Source: Acinetobacter dispersus
GTDB taxonomy: Bacteria; Pseudomonadota; Gammaproteobacteria; Pseudomonadales; Moraxellaceae
Length of the DNA: 64,000 nucleotides
Assembly: GCF_009884975.1 (NCBI RefSeq)
Contig: NZ_CP041970.1
Coordinates: 1,178,001-1,242,000 of the forward strand
Direction: 5' to 3'
Positions 54,109 to 62,528 of the stretch are shown piece after piece. Each line of letters starts with the position of its first letter. Position 1 is the first letter of the stretch. Under the pieces are notes generated by a model, which did no database searches, had not been told where the DNA came from, and saw nothing but the letters and a program-made list of their open reading frames with translations. The translations under genes were made by a program, and so were the position numbers.

Positions 54109-55212
54109 ATGATGAGACATTCTAAGATGAAATCGCTTGTGGAACAGCAAAAAATAAATTTTAAACATCTGGCTATGCGTGTATTCGATGCCGACAAACT
54201 GGTTTTGTCTCAATCGACACCATATCAAGTGATTGCGCAATTTAAACAAACCCGTGTCCGTTTCTACGCTTCAGAGAACAAACGTTATAAAGAACCTTTA
54301 GTTTTTGTCGCGCCTTTAGCGATCAATATGGATATCTATGATTTATATCCTTACCGTTCATTGGTCAAACACTTTCAGGAAAGTGGTTTTGATGTTTATC
54401 TGATTGATTGGGGTAAACTGACTTATAAAAATTATCAAATTAACTTCTTATCTTTTATTGATAAGTTTATTCCAAAATGTATTGAAGCCATTCAGCAGCA
54501 TTCTAAATCTGAAAAGATTTCACTACACGGTTGGAGCATGGCGGGAATTTTTGTCACGCTTTATACCGCTCGCCATCAGCCAAGTGTGGTGAAAAACCTT
54601 GTGGTCTTAGGTAGCCCAATCGATAGCTACGCTTCGGGTTATATTGGCAAACTCTATAAAACTTTGGCGTATCTCACCACCCGTAACCCAACCATTAAAG
54701 ATTACATTTATAACCGTTTACCAAAGTTAATGATTCACTCACCTGGCTTCCTAAACTCGCTTGGATTCAAGCTGTTAGACCCTAAAGGCTGGATTGACGG
54801 CAATATACAATTACTGAAAAACTTAGATAATCTGAAGCTGGTACAAGAAGATGCGACGCTTAGCCATTTCTTAAATAACATGATTGATTATCCGGGTGGT
54901 GTGAACCAAGATATGTTGTTTAATGTTTGGTTGCAGAACCCTTTAAAAAACGGCGCAATTCAGCTTAAAAACAAAACCATTGAATTAAAGAACATCAATT
55001 GTTCTCTATTCGTGGGCGCAGGTAAAGGCGATCAACTTGTGACTTCTGAGTCTGCGTTTCCACTGACCCAGTTGACAAGCAGCCAAGATGTCACGTTTAC
55101 TCTTATCCCTGGCGGGCACTTAGGTTTAATGTCCAGTCAAAACAGTTCCATTGAGTTCTGGCCAACGCTGGCGACATGGTTAGCCGAACGATCGACGCAA
55201 ATAAAAAGGTAA
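54109..55212 (+). CDS. PhaC-like alpha/beta hydrolase
   Basis: 367-aa protein with the alpha/beta fold of class III PHA synthases: VAPLAINMDIYDLYP, WGKLTYKN and the elbow GWSMAG near residue 144. PHA synthases use Cys in that place; here it is Ser, so this is more likely a hydrolase of unknown substrate. Several ATG codons (54109, 54112, 54127) are possible starts, none with a strong ribosome site. The dehydrogenase gene follows after three bases. Confidence 0.8.
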   Translation: MMRHSKMKSLVEQQKINFKHLAMRVFDADKLVLSQSTPYQVIAQFKQTRVRFYASENKRYKEPLVFVAPLAINMDIYDLYPYRSLVKHFQESGFDVYLIDWGKLTYKNYQINFLSFIDKFIPKCIEAIQQHSKSEKISLHGWSMAGIFVTLYTARHQPSVVKNLVVLGSPIDSYASGYIGKLYKTLAYLTTRNPTIKDYIYNRLPKLMIHSPGFLNSLGFKLLDPKGWIDGNIQLLKNLDNLKLVQEDATLSHFLNNMIDYPGGVNQDMLFNVWLQNPLKNGAIQLKNKTIELKNINCSLFVGAGKGDQLVTSESAFPLTQLTSSQDVTFTLIPGGHLGLMSSQNSSIEFWPTLATWLAERSTQIKR

Positions 55213-55215
55213 AGT

Positions 55216-56088
55216 ATGACTCAATCTGTTGCATTCATTGGTTTAGGTGCTATGGGCTATCGCATGGCAGCGCATCTTCCTAAATATTTCGAAAATGTTT
55301 ATGTCTGGAATCGAAATTTTAGTAAAGCAGAACAACATGCAACAGAATTTGGAACTCAAGCAGTTGAACTCACTCAAGCGGTTCAGGCTGATATTATCTT
55401 TTCTTGTTTACCGACTAGCGATGATGTTGAAGCATTAATCGAAAATGTTGAGATCAAATCAGGTTCAATCTGGATTGACTGTACCAGTGGTGTGCCTGAC
55501 GCTGCACGCCGTCTGGCTGAGAAATTGAAAGCTACAAATGTCGACTTTTTGGATGCACCTGTCAGTGGACAAACCATTGGTGCTGAAAATGCAACTTTAA
55601 CTGTCATGGTTGGCGGTGATGTCAATGCATTTGAACGTGCTTACCCTGCAATGGCAGCAGTTGGTAAATTAATTCAACACGTTGGTGAGTCTGGTGCTGG
55701 CTTCGCGGTAAAAGCCATTAATAATATGTTGCTCGCTGTGAATTTATGGTCTGTTGCCGAAGGTTTTAGTACCTTAAAAGCACATGGTGTCAATCTGGAT
55801 GCTGCACTGAACTGTATCAATGCTTCTAGTGGCAAAAGTTTAGTTACGGAAACAATTTTTCCGCAACGTGTATTAAGTCGTGAGTTTCCTGTGACTTTTG
55901 GACTGCCATTGCTTGCAAAAGATACGGGGATTGCGCTTGATCTCGTCAAGGATGCCAAGCTCCCTGCTCCAATTCTATCATTAACGCAAAGTTTGATTCA
56001 GGCGGCTAACCTCACTGCTGAACCTGATAGTGACTTCTCAGCAGCCGTTAAATTGTATGAATCTTGGAGTAAAATTACACTGAAATAA
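55216..56088 (+). CDS. 3-hydroxyisobutyrate-dehydrogenase family oxidoreductase
   Basis: 290-aa NAD(P)-dependent beta-hydroxyacid dehydrogenase. The Rossmann motif FIGLGAMGYRMAAHL, the substrate-binding DAPVSGQTIGAENATLTVMV and the catalytic lysine in AVKAINNMLLAV are intact. Substrates of the family include 3-hydroxyisobutyrate, tartronate semialdehyde and related acids. It is coupled to the PhaC-like gene, three bases apart. Confidence 0.92.
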   Translation: MTQSVAFIGLGAMGYRMAAHLPKYFENVYVWNRNFSKAEQHATEFGTQAVELTQAVQADIIFSCLPTSDDVEALIENVEIKSGSIWIDCTSGVPDAARRLAEKLKATNVDFLDAPVSGQTIGAENATLTVMVGGDVNAFERAYPAMAAVGKLIQHVGESGAGFAVKAINNMLLAVNLWSVAEGFSTLKAHGVNLDAALNCINASSGKSLVTETIFPQRVLSREFPVTFGLPLLAKDTGIALDLVKDAKLPAPILSLTQSLIQAANLTAEPDSDFSAAVKLYESWSKITLK

Positions 56089-56123
56089 GAAAATTTTAGT
56101 GTAAAAAATCTTTTTAAAACATT

Positions 56124-56151
56124 AAAACCGCTCTTTGGAGCGGTTTTTTAT
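56124..56151 (+). terminator. Rho-independent terminator after the hydroxyacid dehydrogenase
   Basis: AAAACCGCTC (56124-56133), loop TTTG, GAGCGGTTTT (56138-56147) and further T residues. Confidence 0.92.
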
Positions 56152-56249
56152 ATCAACATTTTGTTTATTTAGATTGTTCAAAATGCTTATTTTAATTAAA
56201 ATTATTCATCTTATACTTTAATAATTCATAACATATTTTTGAGGGAATA

Positions 56250-56300
56250 ATGAAATTTCTACCGACTGAAATAGACAATAAAAAAAGTCTATACAGCTAA
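56250..56300 (+). other. 16-codon open frame with strong ribosome site
   Basis: GAGGG lies five bases before an ATG that opens a 16-residue frame ending at TAA 56298-56300, followed by a T8 run near 56308. The 323-bp gap (56089-56411) otherwise holds only the upstream terminator. It may be a leader peptide or the stub of a deleted gene. Confidence 0.3.
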
Positions 56301-56411
56301 TCATTAATTTTTTTTAAATCTTAGATGACCTTTTATTCTTTTTAATTTCTGATTCATTATTAATTTAAAGAGGTCTCTCGAATTAGAGTTATCTCTTCGA
56401 CTTATATATTT

Positions 56412-57818
56412 ATGCGTAAACTTCCAGTACCAGAAAATCTTCCCTATGATCTTACTACAATCTACTATCGCCTTTTTGTGCAACTCCCTCTAGGTGAGTT
56501 AAAGGATACTGTAGACTTAGAAACTGCACTTAATCAAGTAAATGCTCATGATGTTCACGCTTTACAGTATTATCCACCCCATCACTTATCAGCATACACA
56601 GGCTGGTCAATTAATTCAGAATCAACTCAAACTGCAAGTCAACAACATCCTGTATTAATTGATCGCTTATACTGCTGGGGGCAGCAACTCTATCGATCAG
56701 TGAACCCATATAAACTAGATCTAAGAGGTAAAAATCTACTCAAAATTCCACAATATACGAAATTACCTGAATTTGTTGATTCTATTATTCCAGAAGACGA
56801 TGAGCGTTTAGATGTTTCTGATTACGATAATAAAAAAATTATATCGCCAATATCTTTAATGCAAGGCGTCATCCAGCAAGGAAGCGTAATTAAACAAGGT
56901 GATCTGATCTTAGCTAAAAATGAGAAAATCTCACCAGAAAAATTGATTGCGCTCAGACGCGCTGGAATTAAACAACTAACAATTTATAGAGATCCACGAA
57001 TTCTTGTCGTTAGTATGCATAGCTTTGATGATGAGCATTCATTTTGTGAAGAAAGTTTGTATGTTAAAGACGTATTGAAAACGTGGGGCTATAAACAGAT
57101 CGAGATAAAACTGCTTAAACCACAGCGTTATGATTCTGCATTTAATAGTCTTAGGAAAGAACAAGATCCTACTTTGGATGATTCATTAACAACAAATTGG
57201 GAGGATTATAATCAATTTTTTGAAGATCATATTCCTAATTTTGATGTGATGATTCTATGTTCTCATAAGGACATTGGTGGCTCAGTATTTTCAATCGGTA
57301 GACTTTCTGCCTTTGATCCTGGCAGTATGACCTCAAATTTCCAAACACGCTCTATCCCTGCTAATGAAATGAGCATTATTAGAAGTATGCCTAGAACACC
57401 TCCCATACGTGAAACGGTTCAACTATACGATGATCAGGGTAACCATAAAGGCTTAAAAGTCATCATTACAGAAGATAAGACGACGATCATTAATTTACCT
57501 GGTGATATGCAAGATATTGCCTTACTCATGCATTTCATGGTGAAGTATATTTTAAATAAACATGATCCCGATTTTCTCAATAAAATATTCATAGAAGGTC
57601 GTGTCAAACAAAAAATTGAGACAGATCAAAATAAGAGAAAATTGTTATGGGGCAAATATCAGTTGCAAGATGATGGTCAATATTCATTAAAGATCGTTGA
57701 ACAACAGCACACATATCAGTTAGAACCGTTTCTTACTGCAAATTGTATTGTGATTGTTCCTTTTGCAGAGCAACCAATTCAATCAAATGAAGTACTTCAT
57801 TTTATAAAGATTGATTAG
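56412..57818 (+). CDS. Degenerate MoeA-like protein (468 aa)
   Basis: The N-terminal ~135 residues resemble nothing I know. From there the order of elements follows MoeA: IQQGSVIKQGDLILAKNEKI (domain II edge), LRRAGIKQLTIYRDPRILVV (entry to the MPT-binding domain), DVMILCSHKDIGG, INLPGDMQDIALLMHFMVKY (compare LPGNPVS of MoeA) and a domain-IV-like end (TANCIVIVPFAEQPIQSNEV). The catalytic signatures TGDE, SGGVSVG and LPGNP are all altered. No molybdenum-cofactor gene is near, so a different function is likely. Confidence 0.6.
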   Translation: MRKLPVPENLPYDLTTIYYRLFVQLPLGELKDTVDLETALNQVNAHDVHALQYYPPHHLSAYTGWSINSESTQTASQQHPVLIDRLYCWGQQLYRSVNPYKLDLRGKNLLKIPQYTKLPEFVDSIIPEDDERLDVSDYDNKKIISPISLMQGVIQQGSVIKQGDLILAKNEKISPEKLIALRRAGIKQLTIYRDPRILVVSMHSFDDEHSFCEESLYVKDVLKTWGYKQIEIKLLKPQRYDSAFNSLRKEQDPTLDDSLTTNWEDYNQFFEDHIPNFDVMILCSHKDIGGSVFSIGRLSAFDPGSMTSNFQTRSIPANEMSIIRSMPRTPPIRETVQLYDDQGNHKGLKVIITEDKTTIINLPGDMQDIALLMHFMVKYILNKHDPDFLNKIFIEGRVKQKIETDQNKRKLLWGKYQLQDDGQYSLKIVEQQHTYQLEPFLTANCIVIVPFAEQPIQSNEVLHFIKID

Positions 57819-57852
57819 GTGCAAATTGAATAATTAAAGTTGTGCAATGTAT

Positions 57853-57893
57853 AAAAAGCCATGACCTTGTTAGTGATGGCCTTTTATTCGTTT
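57853..57893. terminator. Probable terminator after the MoeA-like gene
   Basis: AAAAGCCAT and ATGGCCTTTT form an imperfect stem followed by TATT, between convergent genes. Confidence 0.5.
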
Positions 57894-57933
57894 TTATAAT
57901 TCGAAAAATTCAGAATGAGACATTTTTCTGTTG

Positions 57934-58509
57934 CTACATAAAATCATGATTTCGCTCAATAAAGAAAACCTCATCTACCGAGGCACAAATCCTGATTTCA
58001 TCTCCAAGAGACCACTCTGCTGCTCTGGCTGCCATAGCAGCAGGCACGCCTTTCGATCCTGGCCCTGCAGGTACATCATAAGTCGCATGCGCATCATGAG
58101 GTAACAACACATTAAAACCAAGCTCTAAAGCGGCACGTACTGTTGCAGCAACGCACATTTCAGATAAAACACCACATATGGCTATAGACTTAACCTGATG
58201 ATCATCCAAAATTTGTTGAAGTGATGTTCCTTTAAAACCACTATCTTCACTTTTTCGTATAGTAACTTCATGTGGCTGTGGAGGAAAAAATAACTCCCAG
58301 CCAACTTGATATGGTTCATCTAAAGCTCCAACCTCCCCATCATTTTGCAGGAAAATCACTGGTGCATGAGCAGACCTTGCTTTAGTAAGTAAAATACGGA
58401 TTGAAGCAAGTAATTGCTTTGATGCAGGCACTGCTTCCGCACCTGATACAAAAGCGTTTTGTATATCAACTACAATTAAAGTATCGACAATATTTGCTTG
58501 AATTGAAAT
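57934..58509 (-). CDS. Isochorismatase-family cysteine hydrolase with probable ATT start
   Basis: The first standard start (GTG 58431) would remove the first beta strand and the catalytic Asp. The frame stays open upstream to a stop, and an ATT at 58507-58509 lies six bases after GAGGAG. Starting there gives 191 aa opening MSIQANIVDTLIVVDIQNAF, the expected isochorismatase N-terminus. Catalytic residues are Asp in VVDIQNAF, Lys in TIRKSEDSGFKGT and Cys in GVLSEMCVAATVR. The family hydrolyses amides or vinyl ethers; substrate unknown. Confidence 0.8.
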   Translation of the reverse strand: MSIQANIVDTLIVVDIQNAFVSGAEAVPASKQLLASIRILLTKARSAHAPVIFLQNDGEVGALDEPYQVGWELFFPPQPHEVTIRKSEDSGFKGTSLQQILDDHQVKSIAICGVLSEMCVAATVRAALELGFNVLLPHDAHATYDVPAGPGSKGVPAAMAARAAEWSLGDEIRICASVDEVFFIERNHDFM

Positions 58510-58552
58510 AGTAGTCTCCTCTAGTGCTTCAAGATCAATTTAGTCATAAAGC

Positions 58553-58834
58553 TTATTTAGTATTCACATCAATTTTGAAAATTTTTCCATTACAAACCAG
58601 AACCGTGTAGATCTGCATATCAATTTCATAAACATATTCTGTAGCCTCACATGAGCGACGACCTTCTTTGTGAATGAAATATCTTGGGTGTGGCTTTCCC
58701 ATTTTCCTGAGCAAATCACTTTCGCTATCCCCTACATTAACCAGCTCATATGAGGAGCGCATTGAATTCGTGTCACGAGCAAAAGTAGTTGTTGATATTA
58801 AAGTTGCAATTATTCCAAAAATTATATATTTCAT
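58553..58834 (-). CDS. Small secreted protein, DUF2845-like (93 aa)
   Basis: A signal peptide (KYIIFGIIATLISTTTFA) is followed by a 74-residue mature domain with NVGDSESDLLRKMGKPHPRY, a motif of DUF2845-type proteins that fold like small outer-membrane assembly (BamE) domains, and two cysteines (RRSCEA, LVCNGK). Function unknown. Confidence 0.7.
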   Translation of the reverse strand: MKYIIFGIIATLISTTTFARDTNSMRSSYELVNVGDSESDLLRKMGKPHPRYFIHKEGRRSCEATEYVYEIDMQIYTVLVCNGKIFKIDVNTK

Positions 58835-59062
58835 TTTATAAGCCGTTTGTTATTCGTGCGATTAATTTACCAAACGGTTAAAATAAAGTCATTAAGAAAA
58901 TCTTTAATGAAAACAACTGAAAAAATAGCATTAAGATAAATTAAAAAAGAATGTCACTTAGATCAACTGGCCCATAATCCATTAATCTAATAAGCAGCCT
59001 CGGCTTACCCCTGAACACTAAAGTTAAGAGTATTACCAAGTAAGATTCTATCTTAGGCAAGT

Positions 59063-59084
59063 AAAAAAAACCTCCCGAAGGAGG
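59063..59084 (-). terminator. Rho-independent terminator of the secreted protein gene
   Basis: CCTCC-TTCG-GGAGG on the minus strand followed by T8, just past the stop at 59091. Confidence 0.9.
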
Positions 59085-59090
59085 CATCAT

Positions 59091-59972
59091 TTAAAGAGTT
59101 GTTCCACAGATGTCTTTTGCTCCTGATGGATATGTTAATTGCATCTTAGCGTGATCAGTGACGAGCTGTAGCCCAACACTTTTACCAATCAAAAGTGAGT
59201 TTGCATTATTATTTTGATTGATACCTGCTGAATAACCAAATGAAGTAATAGCATTTTGAAGATTAATATTTAAATAACCATAATTCACACCATTAATGAT
59301 ATAGCCCACTTGCTTTGTAGTCTGATTTACATATATTCCTACTTTTACTTTCCCATCTGCTGGAATTGTAACCTTATGAGTCTTGCGTTCAACTTCTTTT
59401 AGTGTAGTAAAACCATTTCCATCTGGTTTGAATGACCCACCAGTGACATGAATATAATCTCCATCTGCATATACCGTTGTGTTGTTATATTTTCCAAATA
59501 CTACATCTAAACCAAGTTCCAGTTTTTGTTGAGATGCTCCCATTAAACTATAGCCAAACTCGTAAGAGTCTTTAATTGTTCCCATATCAACATTTAAATT
59601 AGCTATATCAATAACAGACTCCAACACCAATATACCATTTGGGCTGACAGACTTATCTATAAATGATGTGTTTGAAGGTAGCTTATCAGTAAAAGGATAC
59701 TGAGTTTTAAAAACTGCTAATTTTTTAGAGGTTGCATAATGATCAACTGGAGTATTACTTAAAAAGCTTATTGGACCACTCACTTTTTGTTCAACTTGAT
59801 TAATATTCGGTATTAATTCAAACGATCTCGGGTAATTGGGGAATCTGTTATTACTACTAGTCTGCCAATTTTTTATATCTTGTAAGCTAGCATCTAAGCT
59901 ATATGTACATTCGCCAAAACTATTTCCTATTGTTATTACACTAATAAATATCCCTAAAAATATCTTTTTCAC
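59091..59972 (-). CDS. Secreted protein of unknown function, DUF4882-like (293 aa)
   Basis: A signal peptide (KKIFLGIFISVITIGNSFG) precedes a mature region that begins ECTYSLDAS and ends with a second cysteine (DICGTTL), likely a disulphide pair. The middle is beta-rich with Asn/Gly turns (VTIPADGKVKVGIYVNQTTK). It resembles the DUF4882 proteins I associate with Acinetobacter, but I am not certain of that family. Single gene with its own terminator. Confidence 0.7.
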   Translation of the reverse strand: MKKIFLGIFISVITIGNSFGECTYSLDASLQDIKNWQTSSNNRFPNYPRSFELIPNINQVEQKVSGPISFLSNTPVDHYATSKKLAVFKTQYPFTDKLPSNTSFIDKSVSPNGILVLESVIDIANLNVDMGTIKDSYEFGYSLMGASQQKLELGLDVVFGKYNNTTVYADGDYIHVTGGSFKPDGNGFTTLKEVERKTHKVTIPADGKVKVGIYVNQTTKQVGYIINGVNYGYLNINLQNAITSFGYSAGINQNNNANSLLIGKSVGLQLVTDHAKMQLTYPSGAKDICGTTL

Positions 59973-60084
59973 AGGTTATCTCTTTTTTATAATAGAACGT
60001 TCAGTATACATTTTTCATTAAATTAGTGAGTAAAAACAGATGAATGGATACCATTTTCATTTTACTCATGGAGATAGTGCGCAT

Positions 60085-60109
60085 AAAAAACCCACGCCTG
60101 AGCGTGGGT
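60085..60109 (-). terminator. Rho-independent terminator of the small paralogue gene
   Basis: ACCCACGC-TCAG-GCGTGGGT on the minus strand followed by a T-run, 26 bases past the stop at 60135. Confidence 0.92.
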
Positions 60110-60134
60110 CAACATTTTTCAAATAATAAGTAGC

Positions 60135-60344
60135 CTATGCGGCCCCTACATATCGATAAATACTTCCGTCTTTGGGGTTCTCAAAAAGTAAATCCATATT
60201 GGGCAAAAGAATCTCTCCTTCAACTTCGATATGTTCAATTCGTTTAAAGAAAGGAATTTCTTGATCATTAATGGCCTTTACTTTGGCTGTCGCGATCTTT
60301 TCAGCTTCAAATTGATCCTTTACCTTAATTTTTATAGTGTTCAT
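60135..60344 (-). CDS. Small protein (69 aa), paralogue of the gene at 5096-5305
   Basis: ATG 60344 has GGAG eight bases upstream; the longer frame to 60389 has no ribosome site. The product has the same length as the protein at 5096-5305 and the same C-terminal core (IEHIEVEGEILLPNMDLLF, then KDGSIYRYV). The N-terminal half is more charged and helical (KDQFEAEKIATAKVKAINDQ). Cytosolic, no membrane segment. Unknown family; the matching sizes suggest one ancestral gene. Confidence 0.75.
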   Translation of the reverse strand: MNTIKIKVKDQFEAEKIATAKVKAINDQEIPFFKRIEHIEVEGEILLPNMDLLFENPKDGSIYRYVGAA

Positions 60345-60392
60345 TAAAAACTCCAATTTTTTAAATTTTAAATACAACAGCAAAACCAAAAT

Positions 60393-60986
60393 TTAGAACG
60401 ATGAAATTGCTGAATAAGCCAGCGGCATCGCAAAGAAAGTTAAAACAAATGCTGCTGAACGTTGCAAATTACGTTGATTCAGCCAAGAAACTTTGTTGGA
60501 AATTAAAATAGATCCAAATGCAATCCATAAGAAAGCAATTGGGGTAATCAAAGCTAAGAACATTCCCATATGAACAAGATATTCATGAAGGTTGAGCCAA
60601 GCAGTATGTGGAAAAATGGCTGAAGCAAATAATAAAGCTTTCGGGTTAAGTAAGGTCGCTACGAATAACGCCTTAGATGTAATCAAAGGTTGATTCAAAT
60701 CTAGGTCTTTTGTTGAAGTAATCCATAATTTAATTGCTAAATAAATAATAAAAGTCGCACTGAGCAATTTAATTAAAGGAGGTAGCCAAGGTACATAGTG
60801 TGAAACGGACTCAAGTAAAAAGCCCCATGTTGTAATGGCAATAAAATAACCGATCACCTCCGCAGGGATCAGTTTCAGTGAGCGTTTAATACCGGCTTGG
60901 ATTCCAGAGGAAGCCAGTAATGTATTCGTTGGACCTGGTGTTAGTAAGATCGTAATAATCAAACCAATAAACAGAAATGACACCAT
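60393..60986 (-). CDS. LysE-family amino acid exporter
   Basis: 197-aa inner-membrane protein with about six membrane segments. The N-terminal IGLIITILLTPGPTNTLLAS carries the family PGP motif, and the second half repeats the hydrophobic pattern. ATG 60986 has AAGG nine bases upstream. LysE/RhtB proteins export amino acids or small amides; substrate unknown here. Confidence 0.88.
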   Translation of the reverse strand: MVSFLFIGLIITILLTPGPTNTLLASSGIQAGIKRSLKLIPAEVIGYFIAITTWGFLLESVSHYVPWLPPLIKLLSATFIIYLAIKLWITSTKDLDLNQPLITSKALFVATLLNPKALLFASAIFPHTAWLNLHEYLVHMGMFLALITPIAFLWIAFGSILISNKVSWLNQRNLQRSAAFVLTFFAMPLAYSAISSF

Positions 60987-61450
60987 AGACAAATACCTTT
61001 GCTAAGTTTCGCAAACGCAATATGGCAAAATACATCATTACTTGTCGACAAAATGGTTGTAACCAAAAATATTGTGATGGTTTTTTTATTTTATAAATCA
61101 GCACCTTAATTTATTATAAATTTAATTCAATACTTCATGAATTTCTCATAAACATGTGATAAAAATCACATTTTATTAGTAATTCCATGTAGATAGCCTG
61201 CTCTAGTTCACATAATATTTCAATTCTCGATCAAAATGCATAAATGCAATCAAGGCATGAAAATCTAGTCAGATATCAATATCCAACGTAATAGATATCT
61301 ATCTGTGAGGTACCCGATCTTATCTACCCTCTATCTCCTACTTTAGAGAATGATGATTAATGAAATCGATCGTTCCTGTTACAGACTAAAGTATACAAGG
61401 CATTGTTTTTTCTATATAACAAGTGTTCAACCTTCAAAATGAGCATACCC
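60987..61450. other. Intergenic region between LysE and BLUF genes
   Basis: 464 bp without a gene. It contains a perfect TGTGA-N6-TCACA site (61155-61170), an AGATATC...GATATCT inverted repeat near 61271-61300 and a TATAAC candidate -10 near 61415. I see no RNA gene. Confidence 0.5.
61155..61170. promoter_or_regulatory. Candidate CRP/Vfr-type binding site
   Basis: TGTGA-TAAAAA-TCACA is an exact match to the CRP core and a near-complete palindrome, in the divergent region between the LysE and BLUF genes. Distance to either gene is large, about 170 and 280 bp. Confidence 0.5.
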
Positions 61451-61897
61451 ATGATGAAGTCTGTAAGGCTTTTATATGTAAGTAAAATTAAGAATATTGA
61501 CTCAAACTTAAAAAACGATCTGATTAAAATCTTAGATGAAGCGGTGGATTTTAATTATCGCAATGATATTAGAGGTGTTTTATATTATGGGCATGGTTAT
61601 TTTGTGCAATGCTTAGAAGGCCAAAAGCATATAGTTGATGATTTATTTTATAACAAGATTGTGAAAGATGAACGACATATCAATTGTGAAATCCTCTATT
61701 ACACAGAATGTGAGAATCAATTTTTCTCACAGTGGTCTATGAAATTTTCACCTATTAATCAAAACATTTCAGATTTTTTCCTGAAATATCATTTAGAAGA
61801 GTTCAACCCTTATCTGTTAACAGCCGAAACTGTTGAAAAATTTGTCTCCGTTCTCGCTGGTGAGCCTGAATATGATGTACAAGCTTATGTTTCGTAA
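61451..61897 (+). CDS. Short BLUF-domain blue-light photoreceptor, BlsA-like
   Basis: 148 aa from ATG 61451 (61439 and 61454 are alternatives). The FAD-site residues of BLUF domains are present: Tyr in RLLYVSK, Asn in NYRNDIRGVLYY, Gln in YFVQCLEG and Trp in FSQWSMKF. After ~95 residues only a short helical tail follows, so it has no output domain, as in the Acinetobacter baumannii protein BlsA, which controls motility and biofilm in response to light. It stands alone. Confidence 0.88.
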   Translation: MMKSVRLLYVSKIKNIDSNLKNDLIKILDEAVDFNYRNDIRGVLYYGHGYFVQCLEGQKHIVDDLFYNKIVKDERHINCEILYYTECENQFFSQWSMKFSPINQNISDFFLKYHLEEFNPYLLTAETVEKFVSVLAGEPEYDVQAYVS

Positions 61898-62025
61898 ATG
61901 AAGTCGCTTTCCATCTTAGGGATATAACTAAAGGGTATTTGTTTAGTCAAGATATTTTTACCAATAGGAAAAATTTAACAAAAATAAATTGAAGTAATTA
62001 CGCAGTGGTGCTTATATAGCTTACG

Positions 62026-62074
62026 AAGAGGACGACCTCTTTGTTCAATATTTCAAGCTTTAGGACGACCTAAA
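62026..62074 (+). ncRNA. Guanidine-II riboswitch (mini-ykkC)
   Basis: Two hairpins with the diagnostic GG-ACGA-CC loops: P1 AAGAGG-ACGA-CCTCTT (62026-62041) and P2 TTTAGG-ACGA-CCTAAA (62059-62074), 17 bases apart. The Shine-Dalgarno AAGAGG (62084-62089) is identical to the P1 5' arm, so it can pair with the P1 3' arm CCTCTT. Guanidine binding would hold P1 closed and free the ribosome site: a translational ON switch (mechanism inferred). Confidence 0.93.
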
Positions 62075-62096
62075 AATATTAATAAGAGGTGCCGAA

Positions 62097-62414
62097 ATGG
62101 CTTGGGCTTATCTCATCTTAGCTGGTATTTTTGAAATCGTATGGGCATATTCAATGAAAATGTCTGACGGTTTTACCAAGCTTACCCCTAGCGTCATTAC
62201 TATTGTATTCATGATCTTAAGCTTTGGCTTACTCGCCGTGGCTATGAAAAGTTTACCTTTAGGTACTGCTTATACAATTTGGGTCGGTATTGGCGCTGTC
62301 GGTGCATTTCTGATTGGAATTTTTTTCCTACACGAGCCAATGGGTTTTTTACGCCTATTAGCAGCTGCATCGATCATATTCGGTGTTGTGTTGATGAAGG
62401 TCACCACACACTAG
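62097..62414 (+). CDS. gdx: Guanidinium exporter (SMR family, SugE/Gdx)
   Basis: 105-aa four-helix antiporter. The N-terminal MAWAYLILAGIFEIVWAYSM has the essential Glu and the W-A-Y-S pattern of the Gdx branch of small multidrug resistance proteins; AVAMKSLPLGTAYTIWVGIG and GIFFLHEP follow. The guanidine-II riboswitch in front confirms the Gdx identity over a drug-type EmrE. It exports guanidinium in exchange for protons. Confidence 0.96.
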   Translation: MAWAYLILAGIFEIVWAYSMKMSDGFTKLTPSVITIVFMILSFGLLAVAMKSLPLGTAYTIWVGIGAVGAFLIGIFFLHEPMGFLRLLAAASIIFGVVLMKVTTH

Positions 62415-62426
62415 TTTAACGACTAT

Positions 62427-62452
62427 AAAAGCCCTCATCTGAGGGCTTTTAT
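62427..62452 (+). terminator. Rho-independent terminator after gdx
   Basis: AAAAGCCCTC (62427-62436), loop ATCT, GAGGGCTTTT (62441-62450). Confidence 0.92.
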
Positions 62453-62528
62453 TACTTTTGGAGAACAGTGTTCTGTGTACCTCCCCAAGATAAGCCAAAA
62501 GTATTTTTCCTTAATCTAAATCTCGTAC

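Noticed and set aside
58431..58431. GTG as the start of the isochorismatase-family gene
   Set aside because: It would delete the first strand and catalytic Asp, which are encoded in frame just upstream after a strong ribosome site.
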